Source: Parapristionchus giblindavisi
Lineage: Eukaryota; Nematoda; Chromadorea; Rhabditida; Diplogasteridae
DNA: 64,000 bases
Direction of reading: 5' to 3'
Assembly (NCBI GenBank): GCA_943737045.1
Contig: CALSFV010000303.1
Coordinates: forward strand, 124,001-188,000
Made by a program: the position numbers and the translations under genes
The notes under the pieces: generated by a model
The model's input: only the letters and a program-made list of their open reading frames with translations
Databases searched by the model: none
Told to the model about the DNA's origin: nothing
In this document: positions 23,701 to 38,600 of the stretch, one piece after another
Layout of the letters: every line of letters begins with the position of its first letter
Numbering within the stretch: position 1 is the stretch's first letter

Positions 23701-25446
23701 CAGGTCCTCACGTGGGATTTTCGAAATTGAATCAATTATGCCTTCTCTGGACCATTTTTTTCTTAACCGCTGCTCCTTTTCCTAAATAATTTTGTTAAAT
23801 CTTCAAACTGATATTGTTCCATGTTGCTATACCCTTAAGAACTACATTGCGCAGGTCCTCACGTGAGATTTTAGCGATTTGATTAATCATGGCTGCTCTG
23901 GAAAGGAATGAAGTGAGATGTGAACAGCGCATTTTTGATGTAGGATAGTAAGTAATTTAGAGCCTACTAAGATAGTATTTTATATTCTGTGCATTCATTC
24001 TTGCATAAATATTATGTAACCGCTTGTTCAAAAGCTCTCCATGCCGATGGTTTTCTCCCACGATTCATTTATACACGTCAAAATTTCATTTACAGTTGCC
24101 CGCGTTTGGCATCTTTGTCGCTGAAGTCTAGGTCGACTACCGGTATCTCTTCGTCGATATTCCCCGGTATGATAGTTTGAACGATTGTCTAATCAACATA
24201 ATGGGGATTGTCGATATCGATTGCAGTGACTACCGTATCTCTCGTCTTGAGAACAAGACTACCGTTACCTGCAAGAAGCTCGTCATTCCGTTAGGCTATT
24301 ATTGTTGATTGTTTATTATTGTTCGTTTTTTTTATTACATATTCGTTTCTTTTCTTTGTTCTCTTTTCTTTAAATAAGTTCTCTTTGTCGTTTATTTTAT
24401 TGTGTAACAATTAAGAATTTGAGCAGACAGATAGTGGAAAATTATGATAAAGTATTGCAACTTTCGTTCAATATTGTTATTCTACACGAAATATATCGTG
24501 AAATGAATGTTATTCTACATGAAAATAGAAGAAATCAGTTTCCGGTTTACGCGCATCCGTAGAACAGATTTAGTAAAATACGCCTCGCGCACCGCACCAT
24601 CCCACACCACAAATGTACACAATAAATGGGTTCGGATCGCTGTGTGACGTCCACGACGAATGAATTCTCGCTCGGATCTCGGTATATTCTTGCTCCGAAG
24701 AATCCGTGTCATGCTTTTAAATCGATACAACACACATTGGTAGAAAAATGAGCGCAAAACATCCGAAGAATTCGAAGAAAACGAAAATCTCATTTTTTGA
24801 CTTTTAATAAAATTGAAATAAAATTTACCGTACAAGATCAACCGGGGTAATTTTTGTGTAAAAGGTAAAGGTAAAGGTACAACCCGTTATTCAAGGCACA
24901 CGAAGTCCTGCGGGTTATCACTGCTAGGCCAGTGATATTTCAAGGCCAATTCAGTCCGGAGGGCCTAATCTCTTCTTCGGACCTACTTTACCGCATGATC
25001 TAGTCACTACCAATTCCCCTTTCGGGCGCCTTGGTGAGGCGGAGGCGGTGAAGCGATGTGTAAGACACGTAAAAACAATTGTGACACAACACAGACACAG
25101 ACACAATGACACAGACACAATTGTGTAAGACACGTAAAAACACTCTCAAAATTAACCCTGGAAATCTGGAGTCGATCGGTTGAGTTTGAAAAAAGTTATG
25201 GCGAAAAAACCAAATGTTATTCTTTTTTGGCCAGTACTGTATGTCATTGTCATTGGCAAATGACACAATGACACGTATGTCATTGTCATTGGCAAATGAC
25301 ACATTGATAACAAATGACAATCGGTGATACAATGCCAGTAGATCACTGTGGCACGATTTATCCATTTCATACAAAATCCAAACCTTGGCATCGTCAACCT
25401 CCGCCAGAATGTGCAGTCTGCAATGTGAATATTAACTCTCCACATA

Positions 25447-25477
<31 letters not shown>

Positions 25478-26597
25478 TCATCCAGTCAGATTCGCGTTTC
25501 AGCCCGAATATAACTCACTGTGTGATGTACTTGTACGACTGTGCGTACGTGTCGCTGTCCTCGATGGTGAGAGCGGTGAGGCGTTCCACCAGATTGGCCC
25601 GTGCTCGAGATGTTTTCACCTTACAATTTATTTATTTATTTGATACACCCTTGAAAGGTATATGATACATTAGCGGCCGAAGTGCCATGAAGCACACTAT
25701 TTACTGATATTGATCTCTTCTCTTTCATTCGTGCTGAGCGGTCGAAATGTCTTTCGCTCCGTAATTAGTGGATGGAGTTGAAGCCCGGCGACAGTCTACG
25801 CAACAAGACGGCCATATATCTAATTGTTGCAAGTATCTACTAGTTCGTCTTTCCCATGGTACTCGGATTCGCTGTGTTCGTTTTGGTCGTGTTCAATCTC
25901 GGATTGTGAGTTATCTTATCAAGTGTTTCCCAACCGAACGACACTGGACCGACGTTTTGGCGTAAGAAGACTAGTCATTCCTGACCTCGTGTAACGTGAT
26001 AAGAAGTACTGAATACCATCCCGTACCATTCTTATACAGGAATAAAATTATTTGATTTGATTTGATAACCTTTTCCAAGTTTACTGTGCATGCATAAGAT
26101 ATATTTCTACATTCTGATAATTATTAACTTAATATTTTAAAATAAAACTTAAAGTTCAGCGATCAAACACGAAATGTCTTTGTAGGAGCATATAATCAAT
26201 AGCAATAATAGTTATCCAAAATATTTTTCTATCGAAAATCGCACTTTACTCGTCGCACACTACAACCCGCCACAATCTCGTTTCAATCAAACCACATTAG
26301 TAGTAGCCGATTCAGTGATTCAATAGAAATCAGTGGCCGTATGCAAGAACAACGGGAAAACCGTTTTCCGGGAAAATATGACGTCATTAGCGCAGGCGGA
26401 GGATTTTTGGAAAACGCCTCCGCCTACTCTAATGACGTCACATTTTCCCGGGAAACGGTTCTTGCATACGGCCACAGCATTATAGGGGAAACCAACTAAC
26501 CGATAGTAGTTCGGCGTCTCTGTGCTGGATGGTGCTCATAAGACTGGCGCACGATGCGCCCCAGCCCATGTCACGCGTTGATAACGGATCGCGCTTC

Positions 26598-26672
<75 letters not shown>

Positions 26673-29600
26673 TAAAGGAAAATAGTATGAAAAATAATAT
26701 TTATAATAGTTATTATTGCTATTCCGCATCCCAATATTCTGCTTAGAACGTCTGCTTTACACGGGTAAATTCGTGGTTTAAACTTTTAAGATGTTTGAAT
26801 TTCTAATTAAAGCCGACCAAACCCGTCTGGACTTCGCCGCTCACCTCCAACAGATCATCCAGCCTACTCCAATCGCGCAGATGCCACGCTGCCTCCAGCT
26901 GGGCCGCTTCGAGTGCACGCGCAGTCGACGCGTCTCTACCTTTAAGTATCGATCGATCAATCGATACTACCTACAGTATCCCTAGGATTCAAATGATTTG
27001 GGGTCCTACCACTCTTCTTGCTCGACGTCGCCGTGCTCAACGCGAGTTGTGGCTGGTTGAGACGCAGCAGACATTCCAGTAGTTTCAGCTGAAATAATTA
27101 CAAAACTATTGATTAAAAAAATATATATAATAAAATTAAACACAAAAATCTTGGTTTTGCAATCCTCTACTTCGTTTTCACATTTACCTACCAGGATTTT
27201 GAAGGATATATTGGAATAAAACATCTATATTTATCGAAATACCGTATCACACCTACAGTATCCCTGACTGGACCATACATGGGCGGGCATTGCCGCTGGA
27301 AATGAAAATCGGGGGGTCGGAAGCAACAAAAATGGAGCATTTATACGTCATTTTGAGTGATTTTTTTGGAAAAGCGGGGGGGGGGGGGGGTCGGGCGCCA
27401 AAAATCGGGGAGGGGGGGGGGGTGTATTGCCGCTAGCGGCAGTGGTGCCCACCATACGTGGGCAGCATTGCCGCTAGCGACAAGACCCGCCCGATTTTTG
27501 CCTCCGACCCACCCGACTTTTCCAAAAATCGCTCAAAAATTATCCGCGAAGTGAAATTATTTCTTTTACATGCCCCATATTTTCCCCCGACCTACCCGAT
27601 TTTAATTTCCAGCGGCAATGGCCGCCCATGTATGGTGCCCACGTATGGACTGGACAACTGATCTTTGATCTCTAAAGTACCTCCTTATTTTCGCTCGACA
27701 GCGCGTACAGTGGCAGTGCCTCAGTGTAGTCTCCATTGGCTTCCAGCGCGAGAATCCGCTCATCCGCCGTGGGAGATGTGAATCTGAAGATTATCGATTG
27801 ATTACGGATAATACCGATTGACTAAAAGAATCAGCAATATGAAAAGATCAATAGATGAGCTGCATGAATACGCGCATAGGTCGAAAAGTATGTTACAAAG
27901 TACCAAGCCCGACCGGATTTTGAGCCAAAATTTTACAAAAATCGATAAACCTGACCGGATTTTGAGCCAAATTTTCACAAAAATCGAAAAACCTGACCGC
28001 ATTTTGAGCCAAATTTGCCAAAATTCGAAAAACCTGACCGCATTTTGAAATCCGATAACCTAGCTATTCGACCTATGAATACGCGTTAACAAAAGTGGAA
28101 CAGTTTGTTATGACACGTTAATAATACGTTCATCGATAAATTCATCGGTACAAAATAAATTAGTAAATCAATCAATGAATCAATCAATAATTTGTCAAAC
28201 CTTGCAATGGTCTCGAACGCTCCCGCCACACCGTCCACATCATTCAGTTGCATGTGCAGTCGCTGAAACAACATAAGAGAGACTATCTGGCTCAAGTGAC
28301 ATTCCCTTGGCACTTGGCCAAAAAGTAATATGAACCGATCGGGCCCAAATCGTGCACAGTTGTAGTATGTTAAGAATTCAACGAATTCTCAAAGACACGA
28401 GGAAGACTCTTTTTTCTGCCTTTCTGTGTCTGGTCATTCGCGCCCCTTTCTTTCTCTCTCTCCTTGTGTCCGTCTTAAGTTCTGCATGATGTGTCATGCT
28501 GCCAGACGGCGCGAGGGGAGAGAGAGAGGAGGGGGCAGAGGGGTGATAGATACAGAGAGGTAGAAACTCCGCCCACACGGGACAAAGCAGAGGGCATTGG
28601 GTTTTTTAGTCACTCTCACCAGAACTGAAGGGAGAAAGAGGTCGTCCTCTTCTCCACCTTCAATTGTTGATTATCTTACTGTAGATAAAGTTGTGAAAGT
28701 CAAGAATCGAATTGTGTCGTAAGTGACACCACATTGTATCTAAAGAAAGAAGACATATTCTTTCTTTACATAGTATGGGCTGACATAAGCTTGCACACGA
28801 AGTTTGGGTTCGTCATATCTGCACCTTCGTTAAATAACGTAAGTTCTATGAAGTGGCATCGAAATTTCATAGTTTACGGATTCATTCGATATATGTATAC
28901 GATGAAGGGCAATAGAAAGCAGGTACATTCCACCAAGTATCATCCCGATCCAAAACCGTGAGACCCAGAAAAAAATTAAAAAGACCGGTCTGGGGCCCAT
29001 AAAATGTTTTTATTATTTTTCCCGCAATTGCCTATCGGTGAGGGTCTTTTTTTATTTCTTCAATTTGACGAGTATTCTTTAGTGTAACTACTATATGAAA
29101 ATGAACTAAAACACAATCGTGGAAGTTTGCCTCATTCCCGAAAAACCACAACTAATTCACCTTTTTATCGCGAGCTGATCGAATAAGCATATGCCGGATA
29201 CGGTTATGCATCTTCGGAAATTCAAAATTCATAGTTTTTTTTCGAACAATACCGTCATATTACACCTCAGATATTCATACAACAAACAAATAATAAAAGA
29301 AAAACAATAATATAATATCGAAATCGAATGAAAACAAACAGTGATTGACGAATTTTGAATTTCCGCCTTTGCATTACGGTAGGTGGCACACCATTTATCG
29401 TCTCAGTTTGCGATAAAAAGGTGAATTAGTTGTGGTTTTTCGGGAATAAGGCAAACTTCCACGATTGTGTTTTAGTTCATTTTCATACAGTAGTTACACT
29501 AATGAATACTCGTCAAATTGAAGAAATAAAAAAAGACCCTCACCGATAGGCAATTGCAGGAAAAATAATAAAAACAATTTATGGGCCCCAGACCGGTCTT

Positions 29601-32600
29601 TTTAATTATTTTCTGGGTCTCACGGTTTTGGATCGGGATGATACTTGGTGGACTGTACCTGTTTACTATTGCCCTTCATCGTATACATATATCGAATGAA
29701 TCCGTAAACTATGAAATTTCGGTGCCACTTCATCGAACTTACGTTATTTAGCGAAGGTGTAGATATGACGAACCCAAACTTCGTGTGCAAGCTTATGTCA
29801 GCCCATACTACAACTGTGCACGATTTGGGCCCGATCGGTTCATATCACTTTTTGGCCAAGTGCCAAGCCATAAGCAAAATATGTTCACTGAGTCAGATAG
29901 TCTCTCATAATATATAAGACACGTAAGGACGATGTGCACAGATCACTTTTCATATGGGATCTCTGATATGGCTAATAATTGCGACACGGATCCACCGACT
30001 TTACCATCTCACCAAGAACCTTTCCAATGGCGCAACACAAATAATTGCTATATAAGTATTAATTCTAATTATTAAATAGACAAAAACGGAGAGACATTCC
30101 AACACGAATCAAGCTTTATTCCTAAAGTTTGGCCGAGACTTGAGCGTAACTGGCCAATCCACAAACCAACCTCGAGGTCATATAGCGGACTCCTATCAAA
30201 CGATGCTCCATCAGAAGTCGGCACGATCGCGAATTGCTCACACCATCTGCATACAGTATGTATGCTATCAATATGATAATCTAGTTCAATTCAGGTCAAA
30301 TCAAGTTAATCTAGTCAAAATATCTCTGGTTCTCTAGCTCGACCAGGTTGTGATAACAAACAACTAAAACAATGGCATATTCCTTAGCGTTGTGAAACGC
30401 ATAGCAATTTGAAAGTCAAACTGTTTCACACAATATCTCCTGACTACACTGTACTTTGATCCAATCAATACACTGTAGTTTGATCTACACTGTAGTTTGA
30501 TCCCCCAATCCTGACCTCAATGCCCTCAAGAGACACTGGCACTTCTCAGCCGCCACCACCACCAGAAGTCGACCGTCCGAGTGACGCTCACGACACACAT
30601 CGGCGATGAAGTTGCGCGCGTTATCGAGGTCCTGATGAGAGATCAAAGATCAAAGATCAGAAGATATACGGTACATTGAGCAAAGATCAAAGATCACTTA
30701 ATATAATGTCAATTGGACATATGAGTCAGTAACTGTTTTCCCGCAAAATTTGATAATGAAAAATCTGTTAGAAGTCTCGCTGCTGCTCGTATATGTGTGA
30801 TCTTTGATCTTTGATCCCGATATTCCTTTCGTCCGTAGAAGCGTATGATAATGATTATACCCTTATACGGCCAAGTTAGGAGTCAAAGATCGCATATCAG
30901 AGTGGATAGATAACTAGAGATCAAAGATCAAAGATCAAAGATCAACGTGATCCCACCTTGCCGATCAAGCGCTTCGAGCTCTTGCCAATGGCGTATCGCT
31001 CGAGGAGATCCAGACACGAGAAGACGACGTGTGCCGCGAGGCGAATCCAATCAGCTGACTGAATTAAATAATTAAATATATAAATAAATAGCAAAATAAT
31101 CGATCCACACGCTATACGGCTCATTTTCAGATCCCTTGACACGATAAAAAATTACAGTTTAAGCGACAAAAAGCGAATTAAAAATCAACCCACTACACTA
31201 AAAGTTCAACGAATTTACTCTATGTCCAAGTCAAATATTTTTCAAATTAAAAAAAAAGTTAGCACAAAGATGCAACGTACCTGAGGCGAGATTGCGCGCT
31301 TGAGGACCTCGACCATCTCACGCGAATACTGTAAGAGTCAAATATCGATTAATCAATCAATCAATCGATAATGACTACCGTATACCTGAGCGATCATATC
31401 CCGAGTGTCCTCCTGGAGCATGATGATGATGACGTGTGGGAGGACGTGACGCGCGAACGAGGTGTCCTGCGAGGAAGAAGATATTATTGATTAATTTATT
31501 GATTGATTCGAGAGATTCAAGCAATCGATAGTACCCGTATATGGACGAGCCATTTGAGTGCGCTGAAGATATCGTACAATTCGCGGCCTTTAATCTGGAA
31601 AGGAGAATTTTATTTATTTATTTATTTGTTTAACCATCAGTTAAGACATGAATAATGAATAAAATAATAAAGATACTTTATTAAAAGAAAAAAATAGATA
31701 GCATCATCAATCGCTAATCATATGACAAAAGAAAAAAAAAGATTTTGCGACACCCAGATAGACTGGAAATTGTGATTTCCCGTTTCATGATGCATATTCA
31801 GTTTATTCACGATGGTATCCTGTCGTTAGTTAAGAAACCGAATAGCCATCACGAAACAGGAAATCACCAACCTATTGTTGCGAGCATGTACACACTTTCT
31901 ATTTAGATAGTCAAGAATCAGGATAGTCAATCAATAAATCATGCAGTCAATCGATACCTTGTTTACTCCCATGAGGAAGTTCTGCAGGAGCCACTCGGAG
32001 AATTGATTGACCACATCCACGATGGGCTTACTGTAAGAGCAAATTCCTCGAAGTTCCTCTCAACCAGTAGAATTTGGAATGAGTTCACGACAGTTACAGT
32101 GGTCCTACAGTGCACCACCATATATGTAGAGTACCTCTCATACACTATACCATCCTGCATGTACATTACCACATGCATTACCAACATACATATACAGTGG
32201 TCCATACATGTACAGTACTCCATACAGTACCATCATACATGTACAGTACTCCATACAGTACCACCATACATGTACAGTACTCCATACAGTGCACCACCAT
32301 ATATGTAGAGTACCTCTCATACACTATACCATCCTGCATGTACATTACCACATGCATTACCAACATACATATACAGTGGTCCATACATGTACAGTACTCC
32401 ATACAGTACCATCATACATGTACAGTACTCCATACAGTACCACCATACATGTACAGTACTCCATACAGTGCACCACCATATATGTAGAGTACCTCTCATA
32501 CACTATACCATCCTGCATGTACATTACCACATGCATTACCAACATACATATACAGTGGTCCATACATGTACAGTACTCCATACAGTACCATCATACATGT

Positions 32601-35600
32601 ACAGTACTCCATACAGTACCACCATACATGTACAGTACTCCATACAGTGCACCACCATATATGTAGAGTACCTCTCATACACTATACCATCCTGCATGTA
32701 CATTACCACATGCATTACCAACATACATATACAGTGGTCCATACATGTACAGTACTCCATACAGTACCATCATACATGTACAGTACTCCATACAGTACCA
32801 CCATACATGTACAGTACTCCATACAGTGCACCACCATATATGTAGAGTACCTCTCATACACTATACCATCCTGCATGTACATTACCACATGCATTACCAA
32901 CATACATATACAGTGGTCCATACATGTACAGTACTCCATACAGTACCATCATACATGTACAGTACTCCATACAGTACCACCATACATGTACAGTACTCCA
33001 TACAGTGCACCACCATATATGTAGAGTACCTCTCATACACTATACCATCCTGCATGTACATTACCACATGCATTACCAACATACATATACAGTGGTCCAT
33101 ACATGTACAGTACTCCATACAGTACCATCATACATGTACAGTACTCCATACAGTACCACCATACATGTACAGTACTCCATACAGTGCACCACCATATATG
33201 TAGAGTACCTCTCATACACTATACCATCCTGCATGTACATTACCACATGCATTACCAACATACATATACAGTGGTCCATACATGTACAGTACTCCATACA
33301 GTACCATCATACATGTACAGTACTCCATACAGTACCACCATACATGTACAGTACTCCATACAGTGCACCACCATATATGTAGAGTACCTCTCATACACTA
33401 TACCATCCTGCATGTACATTACCACATGCATTACCAACATACATATACAGTGGTCCATACATGTACAGTACTCCATACAGTACCATCATACATGTACAGT
33501 ACTCCATACAGTACCACCATACATGTACAGTACTCCATACAGTGCACCACCATATATGTAGAGTACCTCTCATACACTATACCATCCTGCATGTACATTA
33601 CCACATGCATTACCAACATACATATACAGTGGTCCATACATGTACAGTACTCCATACAGTACCATCATACATGTACAGTACTCCATACAGTACCACCATA
33701 CATGTACAGTACTCCATACAGTACCACCATACATGTACAGTACTCCATACAGTACCATCATACATGTACAGTACTTAATACAGTACCACCATACATGTAC
33801 AGTACTCCATACAGTACCATCATACATGTACAGTACCACCATACATGTACAGTACTCCATACAGTACCACCATACATGTACAGTACTCCATACAGTACCA
33901 TCATACATGTACAGTACTCCATACAGTACCACCATACATGTACAGTACTCCATACAGTACCACCATACATGTACAGTACTCCATACAGTACCATCATACA
34001 TGTACAGTACTCCATACAGTACCACCATACATGTACAGTACTCCATACAGTACCACCATACATGTACAGTACTCCATACAGTACCACCATACATGTACAG
34101 TACTCCATACAGTATCACCATACATGTACAGTACTCCATACAGTACCACCATACATGTACAGTACTCCATACAGTACCACCATACATGTACAGTACTCCA
34201 TACAGTACCACCATACATGTACAGTATCCCAACATACCCATCCGTATCGATTGGCTTGAGCTCACTACTGTTCGTGAGACTTGTGTTCCTCAGCGGTCCA
34301 ATGTCCCTCTTGCACTCATCGGGAAGACGACCGAAGACGCCTTTAGGGTCGGCTGGACCCATAACCTTGCACAGAAGGGTCTGAAAAAGATATAATAAAT
34401 AATAATAATAATAATAATAATAATAATTTATTCCTATTTATATTGCTAAAGGGAAAGATCAACAGTAATCAACAGAGTCTCATCATTCCACCAATCTTTT
34501 TCTTGCTTCCTAGTCACCCAGAAATCATATTGACTCTCACCAGCAACATTCGTGTTTCACACCCGATATCCTCCGCTTGACCCCCTAAACTAATCAATGA
34601 CATTTTCCCCTATATGTCTTAAAATATCATTTTCACGCGCATACTATGCTGTTATATTAGTATGATGACGGATATCAGTCGTTGTTGGGGGTTGTTGCAT
34701 TGGATTTTGCCTTAACTATCTCAACAGTACATCGACTCGCTCGCTTTTTCTCCACTCTTCACTCTCTTAATCCCCTTGTATGGGACCTCAGCTCACCCAG
34801 ACTAACCAGTCATTTATTGGCAACCATTACCTACCCGATCGCTGCGGGCTTGGTAAAGGTAATTGAATTGAACTGGAAAATCATAAAATGCACCTGAATA
34901 GCGTAGCTTCCAATGTCGATCGTATCCGCATCAGACAGACTCGCGTACAGTCGCCACGCACGAATGATTATGTCGATGAAGAACTGACAAATTATTGATT
35001 AAATAAAGCAATTATTGATTGATTGATCGCTATGATCACAAAAGTGGGCGGAGCATAGGTCCATCCCACTTTGTTTACCTCTTGATGCGGACTGTTGACA
35101 AACAGGAACTTCTTCTCTCCCTTGCCCTTTCCACCTCTCCTCTTGTGCTCGAGAGACAGACCGAGACGACCGGGGTCCACTGCGCCCACCTTAATAGCAA
35201 TAATGATAATAATAATAAAATTAAACTTTTTTTTAAAAAATTGTTGAAACACAAACGAAAAATTTTTGGAAACACTATTGAAAATATAATTGGAATGTTT
35301 TTAAATCGATCGAGGGAAATAACCGCTTTTGCTATTTACGAAAACGTATTCAATGACACACCGAAAGACAGAACCGTCAGGCCCAATCACGACCCCAATC
35401 ATACACTATTCATAACCTCATAATGTGAGGATCGAATCACTATGCAAGGCTCATTTTTTATGCGAAAAATAACAAACTAAATATTATTTTCCTATATTTA
35501 AAAAAATCCTGTTAGGGCGTCAAAATGTATGTCCGACATAGGTTGAAAAGTATGTTACAAACTACGAAGCCTGACCGCATTTTGAGCCGAAAATTACCGA

Positions 35601-38600
35601 AAATCGAAAAACATTACCGCATTTTGAAAATGTGTAACATAGCTATTACGCGTGACTATGATGTCCGAATCAGGGCTGGGACACAAAACCTTTTCTTGAC
35701 ACAAAAATTTTGTGTACACAAAAACACAAAAAAATTTTTGTGTACACAAAACACAAAAAAACACAAAAATATTTTTCTCTAGATTTGAGCAAGTTTATAG
35801 CTAATAAAAAAGGAATTTTTCAATGTAGAAGTTCAACGCGAACAAAACGGCTTGTAATATCAATTCAAAAAAGAACAGTGACCAAGAAACCTATCAGTCT
35901 GGTATTCGGCTGAACGAAAACGGAAATAGCAAGCTTTAAATTACTGATAAAAGGAAATTCGAAACCAAAATTATCCGATCGTTGCAAAATTTACTTTGAT
36001 AAAATTCTACTATACGAAACGACTAATTTCATCGATTTTCTACCTGAAAAATCAGAAAATTGATACCTATTTTTGTGTTATTTTGTGTCTCATTTACACA
36101 AAATTTTTACACAAACTTTTTTGTGTCCAAGACCATGAAAAACACAAAAAAACACAAAACACAAAACACAAAATCCCAGCCCTGGAACGAATGATACATA
36201 GATTTAAAGATCAAAGATCAAATATCGCCACCTACCAATCCGATGCATCGTGAGGCCGCCAGACGGACGTCAGCGTCGGAGCAGACGCGAATCGCGTGCA
36301 GCAGAGCCGGCATCTGGAATAAGGTATTTAGATAGGCAAGAAACGGTCCAATGTGAAACGAATACATATTTGAAACGCCGGTCTTCATTAATTCGCAACA
36401 ACACCAATTCAACTAGTTGCCAGGCAGGCATCAGAAACCAGGCAATGTTCAAGTCCTTTCCACAAACAAGCACTTCTCCGACACACCAATATGTACGTGT
36501 GAGTGAGAGAGAGAAAGTCAGGAAGAGATAAAGATCAATCAATTAAAATAAACATGCAAATGTACTCATAGAATTGCGTATTAGTCAGTGATGGTCTATC
36601 AATATCCCAGACCCTTCACATGCGTGTGAGTACCTAGATTTTGGGTCAAAACGCGTGTGGGTAACCCGATTTAGAGATAAAACCGCATGTCGGTACCCCA
36701 AAATCGTGAAAATTTCAAGAAAATCGTCAATTTACGGTCCAATATGCGGGTGGGTAAACATGAAAGGCAAATTTTTGCGGGTGGGTACCCATAAAAGCCA
36801 AATTTTTGCGGGTGGGTCTATCCCATGGGATAACCATAGACCATGTCTGGTATTAGTGAATCAAAAGTAGTAACTAATAGGGGCGAGATTCACTGTTTCG
36901 GCCATTAGGTCCTAGACCATAGGTGGGCACGCTGGGAGAAAGGCTGTGCGCAAACCAGGGAAGGGTGAGGCAAGGCTGTGTGCATGGCTATTTTTTGACG
37001 AATTTGACTGGAAATTGTCCGATTTTTGCGAGGCAAGGCTATGCGCAAGTCCCCCCATGGGAAGGCAAAGCTGTGCGCAAAAAATATTCGTTTTCACGCT
37101 CCCACCTATGTCCTAGACAATGAACTCAATGGGGGTAGTCATTAGATTATCCAGTTACCGTATCCCTTTCATAATCAATCAACCAATAATCAATCAATAA
37201 TCAATGAATAATCACCGTACAATGGCCGCAGCCACATCATCATTGAGTGGTCGTCCGTCCAGTGTCGACTCCAATCGCTGCAGTACGACACGACCCACGT
37301 TCTCGCCCTCCTCCATCAGCATGCGTGCGCAGCCTGATCATAATAGATGCTTTTATTATTATTATTATTATTATTATTGAGAAGCGGCATGCATAAATCA
37401 AGATCACTGAATCGGTTAATAGTAATGTGGTCTGCTTGAAACGAGATTGTGACGGGTTGTAGTTATTCCATCAAATATATATTTTCAGTTGTGTAACCAC
37501 CGCACATTCATCATCGCGTAATATTTTACCATATACCAAACCTACCGTACTCCCAACAGTATCCCTGACGATCTTACAGTATTACCGTACTCATATATTA
37601 CCGTAATCGATGCGTACTACTCACCCAGAATGACATCTTCGCAACTGCTCTTCTGTACTATCTGCAGTTTCCTGAGGTACTTGGCAATCCGAATCGATCC
37701 CTCGTCCTCCTCCTCCACTGTAGTCGCCCTCGACGATCCACCCAGCAGCACCAGAACTGCGTCACTGAGGAGAGTGAGTAATAATAATATTAATAATAAA
37801 AATAGTGATAATAATAATAATAATAAGAGTAATAAAATGTCGGAATAACAGATACAGTACCACATCAGGCTACAGTACATAGCACAATAATGAAGCAATC
37901 GTAATCATGATATAAAATCAATAAATAATCAATCGGTAAATAAGCAATGGTAATCGTGTGCCACAAAAGATATCTTCATTCATTTTTACAGTAATCCAAT
38001 CATCAGGCTACAGTAACCCAATCAGCCAGACTACAGTATACCTCTGATCGACGTTGAGCGCGTGTCTCTGCTCGAATATCGTGTACAGTAGCTTGGTCGA
38101 TGACTCGAATCTCAGCAGTGGATGGATGTCTATCAGGATCTGCGGTAACAGCGAAACCAGAACCTGAAACTACGTATTATTGATTTTTATCAGAGGAATC
38201 GCGACTGTGCTTGATCATATTTCGAGCGAGCGTATGCGTGGCATGACGAGACTAAAGGACGTGGTGGGAGAGGCGGTGATTCGGAAATGGATGTGGGTCG
38301 AGAGGCTCTCGAAATCGTGTTGTGATCGATGGAGTCTAAAAGTGCTCGAATGGACTCCGCGTGGAAAAAGGAAGCGTGGAAAGCCGGCAATGAGATGGAG
38401 AGATGAATTCGTAAAGGTTGCTGGTCCTCAATTCATGCAAATAGCAAGACACGATCGGACTCGATGGAGAACCCTAATGGCGACCCAGCTAAAATAACAT
38501 CCAAATGCTGATAAAGTTGTTTAAATGTAATGTAATGTAAATCAGAGGAATCAATGATTTTTTGTGGGCGTGGCTTATTAAATTAATAATATTAGTAAAA

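Larger units (their letters stand above)
22161..25239 (+). mobile_element. Large palindromic Tc1-like element
   Basis: Flanked by TA, with termini CAGTACTGGACAAAAAAGAA. It sits inside a palindromic ATGTCATTGTCATTGG motif present on both sides. The left part encodes Tc1-type transposase pieces ([21 protein letters not shown], [31 protein letters not shown]). From 23110 the N-terminal part is repeated in inverted orientation, and the outer right arm (about 24640-25239) mirrors the left end. The centre (23460-24520) holds three diverged tandem repeats. A 196-bp retroposon has inserted in the right arm. Broken frames: non-autonomous now. It lies in the intron between ATR exons 53 and 54. Confidence 0.88.

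Noticed and set aside
32106..33640. Regular repeats as a possible CRISPR array
   Set aside because: Units are contiguous tandem 179-bp copies without unique spacers, in an intron of a eukaryotic gene.
32003..34395. Long Tyr/His-rich open frames on both strands (up to 325 codons)
   Set aside because: They are produced by the 31/179-bp tandem repeat, occur in all frames and strands and overlap ATR exon 39. No gene signature.
35525..35913. Lys-rich short frames near 35.5-35.9 kb
   Set aside because: They fall in a MITE and in the ACACAAAA-type subterminal repeats of a hAT-like MITE.
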